Source: an uncultured Oscillospiraceae bacterium (GTDB lineage Bacteria > Bacillota > Clostridia > Oscillospirales > Acutalibacteraceae). Taken from it: DNA of 15,019 bases. This document shows positions 7,146 through 14,284 of the stretch, piece after piece. The notes beneath the pieces are model-generated. The model ran no database searches. It was not told the DNA's origin and was given only the letters and a program-made list of their open reading frames with translations. Within the stretch, counting starts at the first letter, position 1; every line of letters starts with the position of its first letter. Location: assembly GCA_900547275.1 (NCBI GenBank), contig URGA01000049.1, forward strand, positions 1 through 15,019, read 5' to 3'. The translations under genes were made by a program, and so were the position numbers.

Positions 7146-9038
7146 TTATTCCAATTCAAAGGCTCCAGTGTAGAGCTGGTAATACTGACCCTTCTGGGCA
7201 AGCAGATCGTCGTGGGTGCCTCGCTCAATAATTCTGCCGTGTTCCAAAACGATGATAACGTCTGAATTCTTAACAGTTGAAAGACGGTGGGCAATAACGA
7301 ATACTGTTCTGCCCTGCATCAGTGCATCCATACCGCGCTGAACGATTGCTTCCGTTCTTGTATCAATGGAAGACGTTGCTTCGTCAAGGATCATAACGGG
7401 CGGGTCAGCAACGGCCGCTCTTGCGATGGAAAGAAGCTGGCGCTGTCCCTGTGAAAGGTTGGCACCGTTTCCTGTCAGGTGGGTGTTGTAGCCCTTGGGA
7501 AGGCGTGTAATAAAGTCGTCTGCGCCAACCAGCTTTGCCGCTGCAATACATTCTTCATCAGTGGCGTCAAGCTTGCCGTATCTGATATTGTCCATTACAG
7601 TTCCTGTAAACAGGTTTGTATCCTGAAGAACGATACCCAGCGAACGGCGCAAATCGCTTTTCTTGATTTTGTTGATGTTAATTCCGTCGTAGCGGATTTT
7701 TCCGTCCGCTATATCGTAGAAACGGTTAAGCAGATTTGTTATTGTAGTTTTGCCCGCACCCGTTGCGCCTACGAAAGCAACTTTCTGACCGGGCTTTGCG
7801 TAAAGCGAAATGTTGTGGAGTACCGGCTTGCCCGGCTCGTATTCAAAGTCAACGTCAAAGAGGCGAACGTCACCGGTTAGCTTTGTGTAAGAAACACTGC
7901 CGTCAGCCTGGTGGGGATGCTTCCACGCCCAGATGTTTGTGCGGTGGTTGCTTTCTTCAATTACACCGTCTTTATCTGTAACGTTTACCAGAGTAACGTA
8001 GCCTTCGTCAACCTCAGGTTCCTGGTCAACAAGGTTGAATATACGCTCTGCGCCTGCAAGACCCATAACAACAGCGTTTATCTGGTGGGAAACCTGGCCG
8101 ATACTGCCGGCAAACTGTTTTGTCATGTTAAGGAAAGGTACAACAATGCTTACGCTTATTGCCATTCCCGAAATGCTGACGTTGTGAGTTTTGGTTATAA
8201 GCATAATACCGCCGGCAATGGCAACTATAACGTAAAGTACGTTGCCGATATTGTTAAGTACGGGGCCAAGGGTATTTGCGTATTTGTTTGCTCGTTCTGA
8301 CTCTTTAAAAAGAACATCGTTGAGTTTGTCAAAGTCTTCGCCGCTTTCTTCCTCGTGGCAGAATACCTTGATAACCTTCTGGCCGTTCATCATCTCTTCA
8401 ACAAAGCCTTCAACACGGCCCAGTTCTGACTGCTGGCGGAAGAAGTATCTTGCGGAACGTCCGCCGACCTTCTTCGTGATATAGAGCATAAGGATTACGC
8501 CGGCAAGTACCACGAGCGTCATCCACAATGAGTAATAGAGCATGATACAGAAAACTGTCGTAACCGTGATTATGGAGACAAGCAGCTGCGGGAAACTCTG
8601 GGAAATCATCTGGCGCAGTGTATCAATATCGTTTGTGTAATGGCTCATGATATCGCCGTGGTTGTTTGTGTCAAAATATTTGATGGGCAGGCGCTGCATA
8701 TCGTTAAACATTTTTTCACGCATTTTCTTCAGCGTGCCCTGGGTTATGATTGCCATTAACTGGTTGTACGATAAACTTGCAATAAGCGAAAGAGCGTAAA
8801 ATATTGCAAGAATTCCTACATAAGTGAGGATTTGTTTTGAAACGCCGTTCCAGTCGCCGCTTTTCCAGCTCGTTTCAACAACGGCTATAACGTTTTGCAT
8901 AAATACTGCCGGAATCGCGCTTACAATTGCGCTGAAAAAGATACACAGAAGCGTGACCGGAAGCATTACAGGGTAAAAACCAAACATGGTTTTGAAAAGT
9001 CTTAAAATAGTTGTTTTCTTAGATTTGTTACTCTGCAA
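7146..9038 (-). CDS. ABC exporter half-transporter, consensus-site subunit (BmrD/YheH/LmrD-like)
   Basis: This fused membrane plus ATPase subunit of about 630 residues belongs to a heterodimeric multidrug-type exporter. Six membrane segments span roughly residues 20-310; the ATPase domain follows. Numbered from the chosen start, it has Walker A GATGAGKTT (424-432), Q-loop VLQDTNLF, signature LSQGQ (528-532), Walker B ILDEATS with catalytic Glu553, and switch His584. The signature LSQGQRQLL is typical of the consensus partner in such pairs. A polar insert containing WAWKHPH sits at about residues 345-388, between the membrane and ATPase domains. The start is taken as TTG at 9038: AGGTGAT, a perfect anti-SD complement, lies 4 nt upstream. 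The start overlaps the preceding gene's stop by 11 nt, indicating translational coupling. An upstream ATG at 9098 in the same frame lacks this support. The substrate is unknown. Confidence 0.93.
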   Translation of the reverse strand: MQSNKSKKTTILRLFKTMFGFYPVMLPVTLLCIFFSAIVSAIPAVFMQNVIAVVETSWKSGDWNGVSKQILTYVGILAIFYALSLIASLSYNQLMAIITQGTLKKMREKMFNDMQRLPIKYFDTNNHGDIMSHYTNDIDTLRQMISQSFPQLLVSIITVTTVFCIMLYYSLWMTLVVLAGVILMLYITKKVGGRSARYFFRQQSELGRVEGFVEEMMNGQKVIKVFCHEEESGEDFDKLNDVLFKESERANKYANTLGPVLNNIGNVLYVIVAIAGGIMLITKTHNVSISGMAISVSIVVPFLNMTKQFAGSIGQVSHQINAVVMGLAGAERIFNLVDQEPEVDEGYVTLVNVTDKDGVIEESNHRTNIWAWKHPHQADGSVSYTKLTGDVRLFDVDFEYEPGKPVLHNISLYAKPGQKVAFVGATGAGKTTITNLLNRFYDIADGKIRYDGININKIKKSDLRRSLGIVLQDTNLFTGTVMDNIRYGKLDATDEECIAAAKLVGADDFITRLPKGYNTHLTGNGANLSQGQRQLLSIARAAVADPPVMILDEATSSIDTRTEAIVQRGMDALMQGRTVFVIAHRLSTVKNSDVIIVLEHGRIIERGTHDDLLAQKGQYYQLYTGAFELE

Positions 9039-10773
9039 TTTGATCACCTGCCTTATTCTGTGAAGTATAAATTTCTCGATAAATCTCGTTGTTTGCAAGC
9101 AGTTCTTCGTGGGTTCCTATGGCGTTGATAGTGCCTGAATCCATAACGATTATTCTGTCTGCGTCTTCAACTGAGGCTGTTCGCTGGGCGATAATAATTT
9201 TTGTTGTTGCGGGAATATACTCCTTAAGCGCTTTTCTTATGCTGGCGTCTGTTTTTGTATCAACAGCTGACGTTGAGTCGTCCAGAATAAGAATTTTAGG
9301 GCTTTTAAGCAGTGCTCTTGCAATACAGAGACGCTGTTTCTGACCGCCGGAAACGTTGGCGCCGCCCTGCTCGATATAGGTGTCGTATCCGTCCGGGAAC
9401 TGAGAAACGAATTCGTCGGCGCAGGCGAGTTTGCAGGCGTGAATTATTTCCTCGTCGGTTGCCTCCTTGTTGCCCCAGCGCAGGTTTTCTTTTATCGTTC
9501 CTGAGAAAAGAATGTTTTTCTGGAGAACCATTGCAACCTGATTTCTCAGAGAGTGGAGGTCGTATTTCTTAACGTCTAATCCGCCTACCTTTACAACGCC
9601 TTCCGTTGCGTCATAAAGACGCGCAATAAGCTGTACCAGCGTTGATTTTGCAGAACCGGTGCCGCCGATTATGCCGATAGTCTCGCCTGAGCGAATGTTA
9701 AGATTGATATTGGAAAGAGCCATTCTTTCGGCTTTTTCGGAATATTTAAAACTTACGTTTTCAAATGATATAGAACCGTCGGCTACTTCGTGAACGGGAT
9801 TTTCGGGATTGTCAAGAGAACTTTCTTCACGAAGCACCTCAACGATACGTTTGCCTGATTCGCCTGCCATGGTAATCATAACGAAAACCATTGAAAGCAT
9901 CATCAGACTGCTGAGTATCATAAAGCTGTATGTAAGCAAAGCTGACATTTGGCCGATGTCAAGCTTGAGACCCTGAGTAGTTATTACAAGGTATGAGCCG
10001 AAGGAAAGCACAAATACCATTACGGCGTAAAGGCAAAACTGCATCAGCGGGTTGTTGAGAGCAAGAATTCTTTCTGCGCGGGTAAAGTCGTTGCATACGT
10101 CTTCGGCAGCAAAGTCAAATTTTTTCTGTTCGTAATCTTCACGGACGAAAGACTTAACAACGCGGATGCCTTTTATGTTTTCCTGGATTGAACTGTTAAG
10201 ATTATCGTACTTTTTGAATACTTTTCTAAACAGCGGAATTGTTTTTCCGATGATCAGGGAAAGACCTAATCCCAGAAGCGGAACAAGAACAATGAAAATC
10301 CATGCCATTTTTCCGCCCATTATGAATGCCATTATAAACGCAAAAATCATCATAAACGGTGCTCTGATAGCAGTTCTGATAAACATCATGTAGGCGTTTT
10401 GCACGTTTGTAATGTCCGTTGTCATACGGGTTACAAGAGATGACGTAAGGAATTTGTCAATGTTTTCAAAGGAATACGTCTGAATTTTGTGGAACATATC
10501 ATGGCGAAGGTTTTTTGCAAGTCCGCAGGAGGCGGTGGAGCAGGTGAAGCCTGCAAGCGCGCCGAATGTAAGGGAAATTGCCGCCATGACAACAAGCACG
10601 GCTCCGTAGCGGAGAATAACGTCCATAGAGCAACCATCTTTGATTTGGTTAACAAGCTGGGCGATGATGAAAGGAATAATACATTCCATTACAACCTCCA
10701 CGCTTACAAGAAAAGGTGTGATTATTGACGCTTTCTTGTACTCGCGGAGACTTTTGAAAATCTCTTTAATCAT
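9028..10773 (-). CDS. ABC exporter half-transporter, degenerate-site subunit (BmrC/YheI/LmrC-like)
   Basis: This 581-residue membrane plus ATPase subunit pairs with the downstream gene. Six membrane segments occupy about residues 15-305. In the ATPase domain the Walker A reads GGTGSAKST (370-378, Ala375 where Gly is usual). The signature is VSGGQ, Walker B is LILDDS with Asp499 instead of the catalytic Glu, and the switch position is Gln530 (IIIAQRT) instead of His. These changes are the known mark of the non-catalytic site in heterodimeric exporters such as LmrCD, BmrCD and TM287/288. The ATG has AAAGGA upstream at slightly long spacing (12 nt). The gene lies 62 bp after marR and overlaps the next subunit, forming a three-gene operon. 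Drugs, peptides or lipids are possible substrates. Confidence 0.93.
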   Translation of the reverse strand: MIKEIFKSLREYKKASIITPFLVSVEVVMECIIPFIIAQLVNQIKDGCSMDVILRYGAVLVVMAAISLTFGALAGFTCSTASCGLAKNLRHDMFHKIQTYSFENIDKFLTSSLVTRMTTDITNVQNAYMMFIRTAIRAPFMMIFAFIMAFIMGGKMAWIFIVLVPLLGLGLSLIIGKTIPLFRKVFKKYDNLNSSIQENIKGIRVVKSFVREDYEQKKFDFAAEDVCNDFTRAERILALNNPLMQFCLYAVMVFVLSFGSYLVITTQGLKLDIGQMSALLTYSFMILSSLMMLSMVFVMITMAGESGKRIVEVLREESSLDNPENPVHEVADGSISFENVSFKYSEKAERMALSNINLNIRSGETIGIIGGTGSAKSTLVQLIARLYDATEGVVKVGGLDVKKYDLHSLRNQVAMVLQKNILFSGTIKENLRWGNKEATDEEIIHACKLACADEFVSQFPDGYDTYIEQGGANVSGGQKQRLCIARALLKSPKILILDDSTSAVDTKTDASIRKALKEYIPATTKIIIAQRTASVEDADRIIVMDSGTINAIGTHEELLANNEIYREIYTSQNKAGDQIAE

Positions 10774-10835
10774 GCTTTTCTCTCATCCTTTCTGTGTTCT
10801 TAATTTAATTACTTTTGCTTGCCAAGGAGAAACTT

Positions 10836-11303
10836 TTACTTATCATTGTCAGTATCCTGTTTTACGCCGGGAAAATCAGATATATCATCATAGCTTTGCC
10901 AGTGGTCAACTATTTTGCTAAGCAAACGATGAAATTCTTTTAATTCTTCGGTCGTCATGCAGGAGGTCATTTCTTCCACGCGCCTCAGATACTCTTTTTT
11001 AAAGTAGAGAGCCTGAGCGTGGCCTTCCGGTGTTAGGCGCAGAACAACGTGGCGCCCGTCCTTTTCGCTTTTAGCTTTTTCAACCAGGCCGTCAGCCTCC
11101 ATGCTTATTATCATTTCGCTGATTGATGCGGAGCGTATGCCCAGTATTTCCTGCAGTTCACTTTGGAGCATTTCGGGATGGTCGTCGATAAATGTCAAAA
11201 TTCTGCGCCTGCCGTGGCGCTCTCCCATCCTGTAATGTAAAAAATGGCCGCAAAACCGCAGTTGACTGATTACATCAAAAGCCAAAGGTTTTTCTTCTGT
11301 CAT
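10836..11303 (-). CDS. MarR-family transcriptional regulator
   Basis: This protein of about 155 residues is a winged-helix dimer regulator. The recognition region LQSELQEILGIRSASISEMIISMEADGLVEK and the wing DGRHVVLRLTPEG are the MarR hallmarks. The preceding arginine-rich segment (MGERHGRRRIL) is common in clostridial relatives linked to ABC exporters. The frame is open back to 11360, but that part lies over the promoter; AAAGGA is 9 nt before the ATG at 11303, which is taken as the start. The gene is first in the operon with both exporter subunits. It most likely represses its own promoter through the palindromes at 11357-11392 and is released by a compound the exporter removes; this regulation is inferred. 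Confidence 0.92.
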   Translation of the reverse strand: MTEEKPLAFDVISQLRFCGHFLHYRMGERHGRRRILTFIDDHPEMLQSELQEILGIRSASISEMIISMEADGLVEKAKSEKDGRHVVLRLTPEGHAQALYFKKEYLRRVEEMTSCMTTEELKEFHRLLSKIVDHWQSYDDISDFPGVKQDTDNDK

Positions 11304-11331
11304 TTTAATCGTTCCTTTCCTGTGCGGGTAT

Positions 11332-11360
11332 ATTATAAACATATAAATTATAATTGTCAA
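11332..11360 (-). promoter_or_regulatory. Perfect-consensus sigma-A promoter of the marR-exporter operon
   Basis: The minus strand carries TTGACA (11360-11355), exactly 17 nt, then TATAAT (11337-11332): a perfect match in both boxes and spacing. Transcription should start near 11325, giving a leader of about 22 nt. So strong a promoter implies control by a repressor, and one MarR-type palindrome overlaps its -35 box. Confidence 0.92.
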
Positions 11361-11370
11361 GGTTCCTTGA
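11357..11370. promoter_or_regulatory. MarR-type operator, proximal
   Basis: TCAAGGTTCCTTGA is a perfect 6-2-6 palindrome. Four of its bases (11357-11360) lie inside the -35 hexamer of the marR promoter, so a bound dimer would block RNA polymerase. Confidence 0.8.
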
Positions 11371-11378
11371 TAATATTT

Positions 11379-11392
11379 TTAAGGAACCTTGA
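11379..11392. promoter_or_regulatory. MarR-type operator, distal
   Basis: TTAAGGAACCTTGA repeats the proximal palindrome with a single mismatch. Its centre lies 22 bp (two helical turns) upstream of the first, placing two dimers on one face of the DNA. Together the sites also form 12-bp inverted arms (11357-11368 with 11381-11392). Confidence 0.75.
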
Positions 11393-11442
11393 TATTTTTT
11401 TTGCTATAAAAAATGACCTGCGTTTTGCAAGTCTGAAATAAT

Positions 11443-11471
11443 AAAAAGGCAGCGGTTTATTCGCTGCCTTT
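11443..11471 (-). terminator. Intrinsic terminator of the queT unit
   Basis: A perfect 10-bp stem (11445-11454 with 11462-11471, 7-nt loop) lies just after the queT stop at 11493. On the minus strand it runs into TTTTTATTATTT, a good U-tract. Confidence 0.85.
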
Positions 11472-11492
11472 GAATGTCTGATATTAAATTGA

Positions 11493-12035
11493 TTACTGCT
11501 GGTTTTTGGGAAACAGTTTAACGTCTAACTTGCGCTTAACTATAACTACATAAAGAATTGTGCCGAGAACATAGAGCACTCCGAGCTCACCGAGAGCAAC
11601 AAGACCGCCCTGAAGCAGGAAGTCAGCGAAGTTGAACGGTCCTTCAATGAAGAAAGTTTCTATCTCCCAGCCAACTACAACGCCGTTCCAAACAGCAGGC
11701 ATCAAAAAAGCAAGGAAAGGATAATTTTTTATCTTTACATTGCGAAGAAGGTAGATGCAAACCGTAGCGCCAAGCGTTGCCAATGAACCGAAAATCATAT
11801 CAAGAGGAAGACCGGCTCCGATGTTTACAATATTTGAAAGCACACAGCCTATTGTAAGGCCGGGAATTGCGGCGGGTGTAAACAAAGCGAGAATGTTTAG
11901 CGCTTCTGATACTCTGAACTGAACTGCGGCTGACGTAGTGCCCGGAATAAGAAAGTTCTGGGCGTATGTAAGCGCCGCGTACATTGCTGCGATGATGGCT
12001 GTCTGAACAATAAACTGGACTTTTTTGTTTTTCAT
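11493..12035 (-). CDS. queT: QueT-family queuosine precursor transporter (predicted ECF S component)
   Basis: This 180-residue membrane protein has five or six predicted segments. It matches the QueT family: QTAIIAAMYAALTYAQNFL at the N-terminus, the conserved VQFRVSEALNILALFTPAAIPGL, and the later NIGAGLPLDMIFGSLATLGA. QueT is thought to bring queuosine precursors (preQ1 or queuine-like bases) into the cell for tRNA modification, probably with a shared ECF energising module encoded elsewhere. AAGGAG lies 8 nt before the ATG and belongs to the leader that resembles a preQ1 riboswitch. It is a single-gene unit with its own promoter and terminator; no queuosine biosynthesis genes are beside it. 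The family call is firm; the exact substrate is not shown by sequence. Confidence 0.9.
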   Translation of the reverse strand: MKNKKVQFIVQTAIIAAMYAALTYAQNFLIPGTTSAAVQFRVSEALNILALFTPAAIPGLTIGCVLSNIVNIGAGLPLDMIFGSLATLGATVCIYLLRNVKIKNYPFLAFLMPAVWNGVVVGWEIETFFIEGPFNFADFLLQGGLVALGELGVLYVLGTILYVVIVKRKLDVKLFPKNQQ

Positions 12036-12040
12036 TTTTA

Positions 12041-12106
12041 ATTCTCCTTAGTTTTGTTTTTAGAAGACAGAATACTCTGCCTGGTCAGGATGTTGCGAAC
12101 TGACAG
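12041..12106 (-). promoter_or_regulatory. Candidate preQ1-type riboswitch leader of queT
   Basis: Starting at the predicted transcription start, the leader forms a 5-bp stem (12104-12100 with 12088-12084). Its loop begins TTCGCAACATC, like the TCGCA-type loop of class I preQ1 aptamers. A second hairpin follows (12082-12076 with 12071-12065), then an A-rich tail AAAAACAAAACTAAGGAG containing the ribosome site. Stem, loop, A-rich tail and Shine-Dalgarno form the H-type pseudoknot layout of preQ1 aptamers. The inserted hairpin is unlike minimal class I and may indicate class III or a variant. No terminator follows, so translational control is expected. Placement before queT supports this; the class is uncertain. 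Confidence 0.55.
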
Positions 12107-12111
12107 AAAAT

Positions 12112-12140
12112 ATTATAGTGTCATCAACGCTCAAAATCAA
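12112..12140 (-). promoter_or_regulatory. Promoter of queT
   Basis: TTGATT (12140-12135), a 17-nt spacer and a perfect TATAAT (12117-12112) lie on the minus strand. Transcription would start near 12105, directly at the 5' side of the first leader stem. Confidence 0.8.
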
Positions 12141-12171
12141 CAGTAAATTTTAAAAATCGGATGGTTTTTAC

Positions 12172-12206
12172 AAAAAAATACCTGCGCCGTTTAAGCCGCA
12201 GGTATT
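12172..12206 (-). terminator. Intrinsic terminator after the EamA permease
   Basis: A perfect 10-bp stem (12177-12186 with 12197-12206, 10-nt loop) sits 6 bp past the permease stop at 12213. On the minus strand it leads into a seven-T run whose last bases also pair in the lower stem. Confidence 0.88.
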
Positions 12207-12212
12207 TACTGA

Positions 12213-13157
12213 TTATTGCTTTAATTCTTTATTTGTCTTTCTTTTTACGTCGCCCATTCCTGTTATTACAGAAGATACGGCAATCATAATACAGCAGATT
12301 ATTGCCTTTAAATCCGGCTGATTATGGAGCAAGATAAGCGAAAAGACGATTGACCAGGCGGAATATGTAATATTAAGCGCCATTGCTTTTGACGGCCCGA
12401 TTGAAGAAATGGTTTTGTAATACAAAAGGTAAGATGCCGTTCCGCAAAGAGCGGCAATGAGAATTATTCCGCTGTCTGTTGTAAGGAATATATCAGAAGT
12501 AAATTTCCAGCCTTTGATTATCGGGAGTATAACCGCGGCGTAAGCAAAAGCGGAAGTTACCTGTCGTATCTGAAGCGCCTGTTCATTGGTTACTGCGGGG
12601 TCCTTCATTCCGTGGGCGCAAATAACCGCTTCTGATGACCAGCCCAGCACGCAGAGAAGAGCGCAGGCAAAGCCGATATAAAAATTTTTAACGTCGTTTC
12701 CGCCGCCGGGGGAGTAACCGAGAATAATAACCCCCGCAATACAGATAAGGAGCGAAACTATCTGGTATTTTTTCATTTTTTCTTTTAGAAAAAGTCTTGC
12801 AAGCAGAGCACCTACAGCAGGGTATACTGCTGTTATAACAGCGGTGTAGGCGGGTCCCATAAAGTGGATGGCGGCAACGTAGCCGGACATACCTATAGGT
12901 CCGCCCAGAAGGGCGCCTAGAATTATGAATTTTCCGCTTTTTGTTTTAAGTGCATATAAAACGTTTTTCCATTTTCTTCTTACTGTGGTATATACGACCA
13001 TCCAACAGGACGAAAAGAAGTCGTGAAGAAACGTGCTTACAAATGGCGCAAGCGCAAGCGCCTGAGCGGTAGAGCAAAAGCCGGAACGGTTCAGCGCAAT
13101 GCTGAGTATAACCGTATCAAGTCCCCAAAGGGCTCCGGCGGCAAGTCCGGTGAACAT
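12213..13157 (-). CDS. EamA/DMT-family permease
   Basis: This 314-residue membrane protein has about ten predicted segments arranged as two EamA repeats. The first half holds GALLGGPIGMSGYVAAIHFMG followed by AVITAVYPAVGALLARLFLKEK, the typical end of an EamA repeat. The second half repeats the pattern with GTASYLLYYKTISSIGPSKAMAL. Family members export amino acids, nucleosides or other small metabolites, and sequence alone does not give the substrate. GAGGA lies 7 nt before the ATG. It starts 36 bp after the deacylase gene with no terminator between, so the two are probably cotranscribed. It is followed at once by a strong terminator. Confidence 0.9.
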   Translation of the reverse strand: MFTGLAAGALWGLDTVILSIALNRSGFCSTAQALALAPFVSTFLHDFFSSCWMVVYTTVRRKWKNVLYALKTKSGKFIILGALLGGPIGMSGYVAAIHFMGPAYTAVITAVYPAVGALLARLFLKEKMKKYQIVSLLICIAGVIILGYSPGGGNDVKNFYIGFACALLCVLGWSSEAVICAHGMKDPAVTNEQALQIRQVTSAFAYAAVILPIIKGWKFTSDIFLTTDSGIILIAALCGTASYLLYYKTISSIGPSKAMALNITYSAWSIVFSLILLHNQPDLKAIICCIMIAVSSVITGMGDVKRKTNKELKQ

Positions 13158-13193
13158 TGTTAAATCCTCGCTGTGTAAAAAAATTATGCGGTG

Positions 13194-13745
13194 TTATTCT
13201 TCTACTGCGTCCGGCAGATCAACGATTATCGCCTTGTGGTGGACAGCAGGAAGAAATTTTTCCATAACATCCTTTGTCTTTAACTTAAGACTGGAGGTGT
13301 TGACGCATGGGTGACAGCCCATTGTGTCGCTTTCCACAACCGGTCTGTCAATAACAAGTTGAACGTGGTTATCCGTGTCGTTCATAAGCCCCATTATTGA
13401 AACGGCGCCGGGTTTTATGTTGAGGTATTCTTCCATATATTCTTCAGAAGCGAACGAGAGCCGCGCGCATCCCAGCTGCTTTGTAATATCCTTTGTTTTA
13501 AACGGCTTGTCGCCCGGCATCATAAGAAGATAGAAATCCGTTTTCTGTCTGTTGCAGAGAAAAAGATTTTTGCAGATTATCGTGCCCAGTATCTTGTCTA
13601 TTTTATTGCAGGCTTCCATTGTGTCTGCGTGGCAGTGGTCTGTGCGCTGATATTCTATTCCGAGACTGTCCAGCAGATCGTAAACTTTTATTTCTTTTTG
13701 GAGTCTGCCGTCAGTATTCTTCGGACGTCCGTTTTGAAGTTCCAT
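13194..13745 (-). CDS. YbaK/ProX-type aminoacyl-tRNA deacylase (prolyl-tRNA editing family)
   Basis: This 183-residue cytoplasmic protein is of the YbaK/EbsC fold, closest by eye to free-standing ProX/PrdX-like proteins that remove wrongly attached amino acids (usually Ala) from tRNA-Pro. Supporting features are the conserved lysine Lys59 in ICKNLFL, the LLMMPGDKP strand, KPGAVSIMGLMND near 111-123 (the PGAVS motif), and GCHPCVN at 143-149, matching the G.HP..N catalytic motif. The length is normal for the stand-alone form. GAGGT lies 5 nt before the ATG. It appears to be cotranscribed with the EamA permease downstream. The specific tRNA and amino acid are inferred from the family only. Confidence 0.85.
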   Translation of the reverse strand: MELQNGRPKNTDGRLQKEIKVYDLLDSLGIEYQRTDHCHADTMEACNKIDKILGTIICKNLFLCNRQKTDFYLLMMPGDKPFKTKDITKQLGCARLSFASEEYMEEYLNIKPGAVSIMGLMNDTDNHVQLVIDRPVVESDTMGCHPCVNTSSLKLKTKDVMEKFLPAVHHKAIIVDLPDAVEE

Positions 13746-13775
13746 TGTTTACCTCACAAATTAACATTTTTCTAT

Positions 13776-13803
13776 ATTTTATCATTTTCAGCGGGAAATA
13801 CAA
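13776..13803 (-). promoter_or_regulatory. Candidate promoter of the deacylase-permease unit
   Basis: On the minus strand TTGTAT (13803-13798), 16 nt, then TAAAAT (13781-13776) preceded by TGA, as in an extended -10. Transcription would start near 13769, 24 nt before the ATG. It lies just downstream of the desulfoferrodoxin terminator, as expected for a separate unit. Confidence 0.5.
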
Positions 13804-13814
13804 GAACAATCAAT

Positions 13815-13842
13815 AAAAAACCGCAGGGTATTTACCCTGCGG
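13815..13842 (-). terminator. Intrinsic terminator of the desulfoferrodoxin gene
   Basis: An 8-10 bp stem (13821-13830 with 13833-13842; realistically 8 bp with a 6-nt loop) is followed on the minus strand by six T. It lies 18 bp beyond the stop at 13861. Confidence 0.9.
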
Positions 13843-13860
13843 ATAAAATAATATCTTATT

Positions 13861-14241
13861 TTATATTTTTGCTTCCCACAGTCCGTGAAGATTGCAGTAA
13901 GCCATTGCGGAAAGCGGCTTGTCATCGTCACAGATCATAAACTGTACTTTAGGAGCTTCGCCGGGTTTCAGGCATTTGCGCTGATTGCCCTGAGCCGTTT
14001 GCAGGCTTATCCATTCAATATAATGTTCGTCCTGCATGGGATGAGGAACGGAGCCGACCTCAACAGTAATGCAGTTTCCGTCTACGGTAACAACAGGAAC
14101 GTGCTTCTCCTGGGCAGCGTCAGTTGTGTTGGGTGTGATTTCCTGCATTTTTTCGCCGCAGCACATAACGGGTACGCCGGAATTTTTCGCAAACGCAATA
14201 ATATTGCCGCAGTGCTTGCAGATGTAGAATTTCATTTCCAT
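13861..14241 (-). CDS. dfx: Desulfoferrodoxin (superoxide reductase)
   Basis: This cytoplasmic enzyme of about 126 residues reduces superoxide to hydrogen peroxide without making oxygen, which is typical of anaerobes. The N-terminal desulforedoxin domain has the four rubredoxin-like iron ligands Cys8, Cys11, Cys27 and Cys28 (FYICKHCG and VMCCGEKM). The C-terminal domain has the full active-site set His47, His67, His73, Cys116 and His119 (EKHVPVV, VPHPMQDEHYIEW, AYCNLHGLW), with Glu45 and Lys46 beside the substrate site. No ligand is missing. The start is ATG at 14241, with AAAAGGA 8 nt upstream; earlier in-frame codons up to 14280 overlap the leader. The length is the family norm. It has its own promoter and terminator; the electron donor (often rubredoxin) is not in the window. 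Confidence 0.96.
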   Translation of the reverse strand: MEMKFYICKHCGNIIAFAKNSGVPVMCCGEKMQEITPNTTDAAQEKHVPVVTVDGNCITVEVGSVPHPMQDEHYIEWISLQTAQGNQRKCLKPGEAPKVQFMICDDDKPLSAMAYCNLHGLWEAKI

Positions 14242-14284
14242 ATTTATCATCCTTTTGCAATTTTTTGAGACTAATCTCACTTAC

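Noticed and set aside
11304..11360. N-terminal extension of the MarR frame back to 11360.
   Set aside because: This stretch contains the promoter and leader, and a good ribosome site precedes the ATG at 11303.
11357..11400. 12-bp inverted arms followed by a T-run on the plus strand look like an intrinsic terminator.
   Set aside because: No plus-strand gene lies upstream, and each arm is itself a palindrome placed on a perfect minus-strand promoter, so paired MarR operators explain it better.
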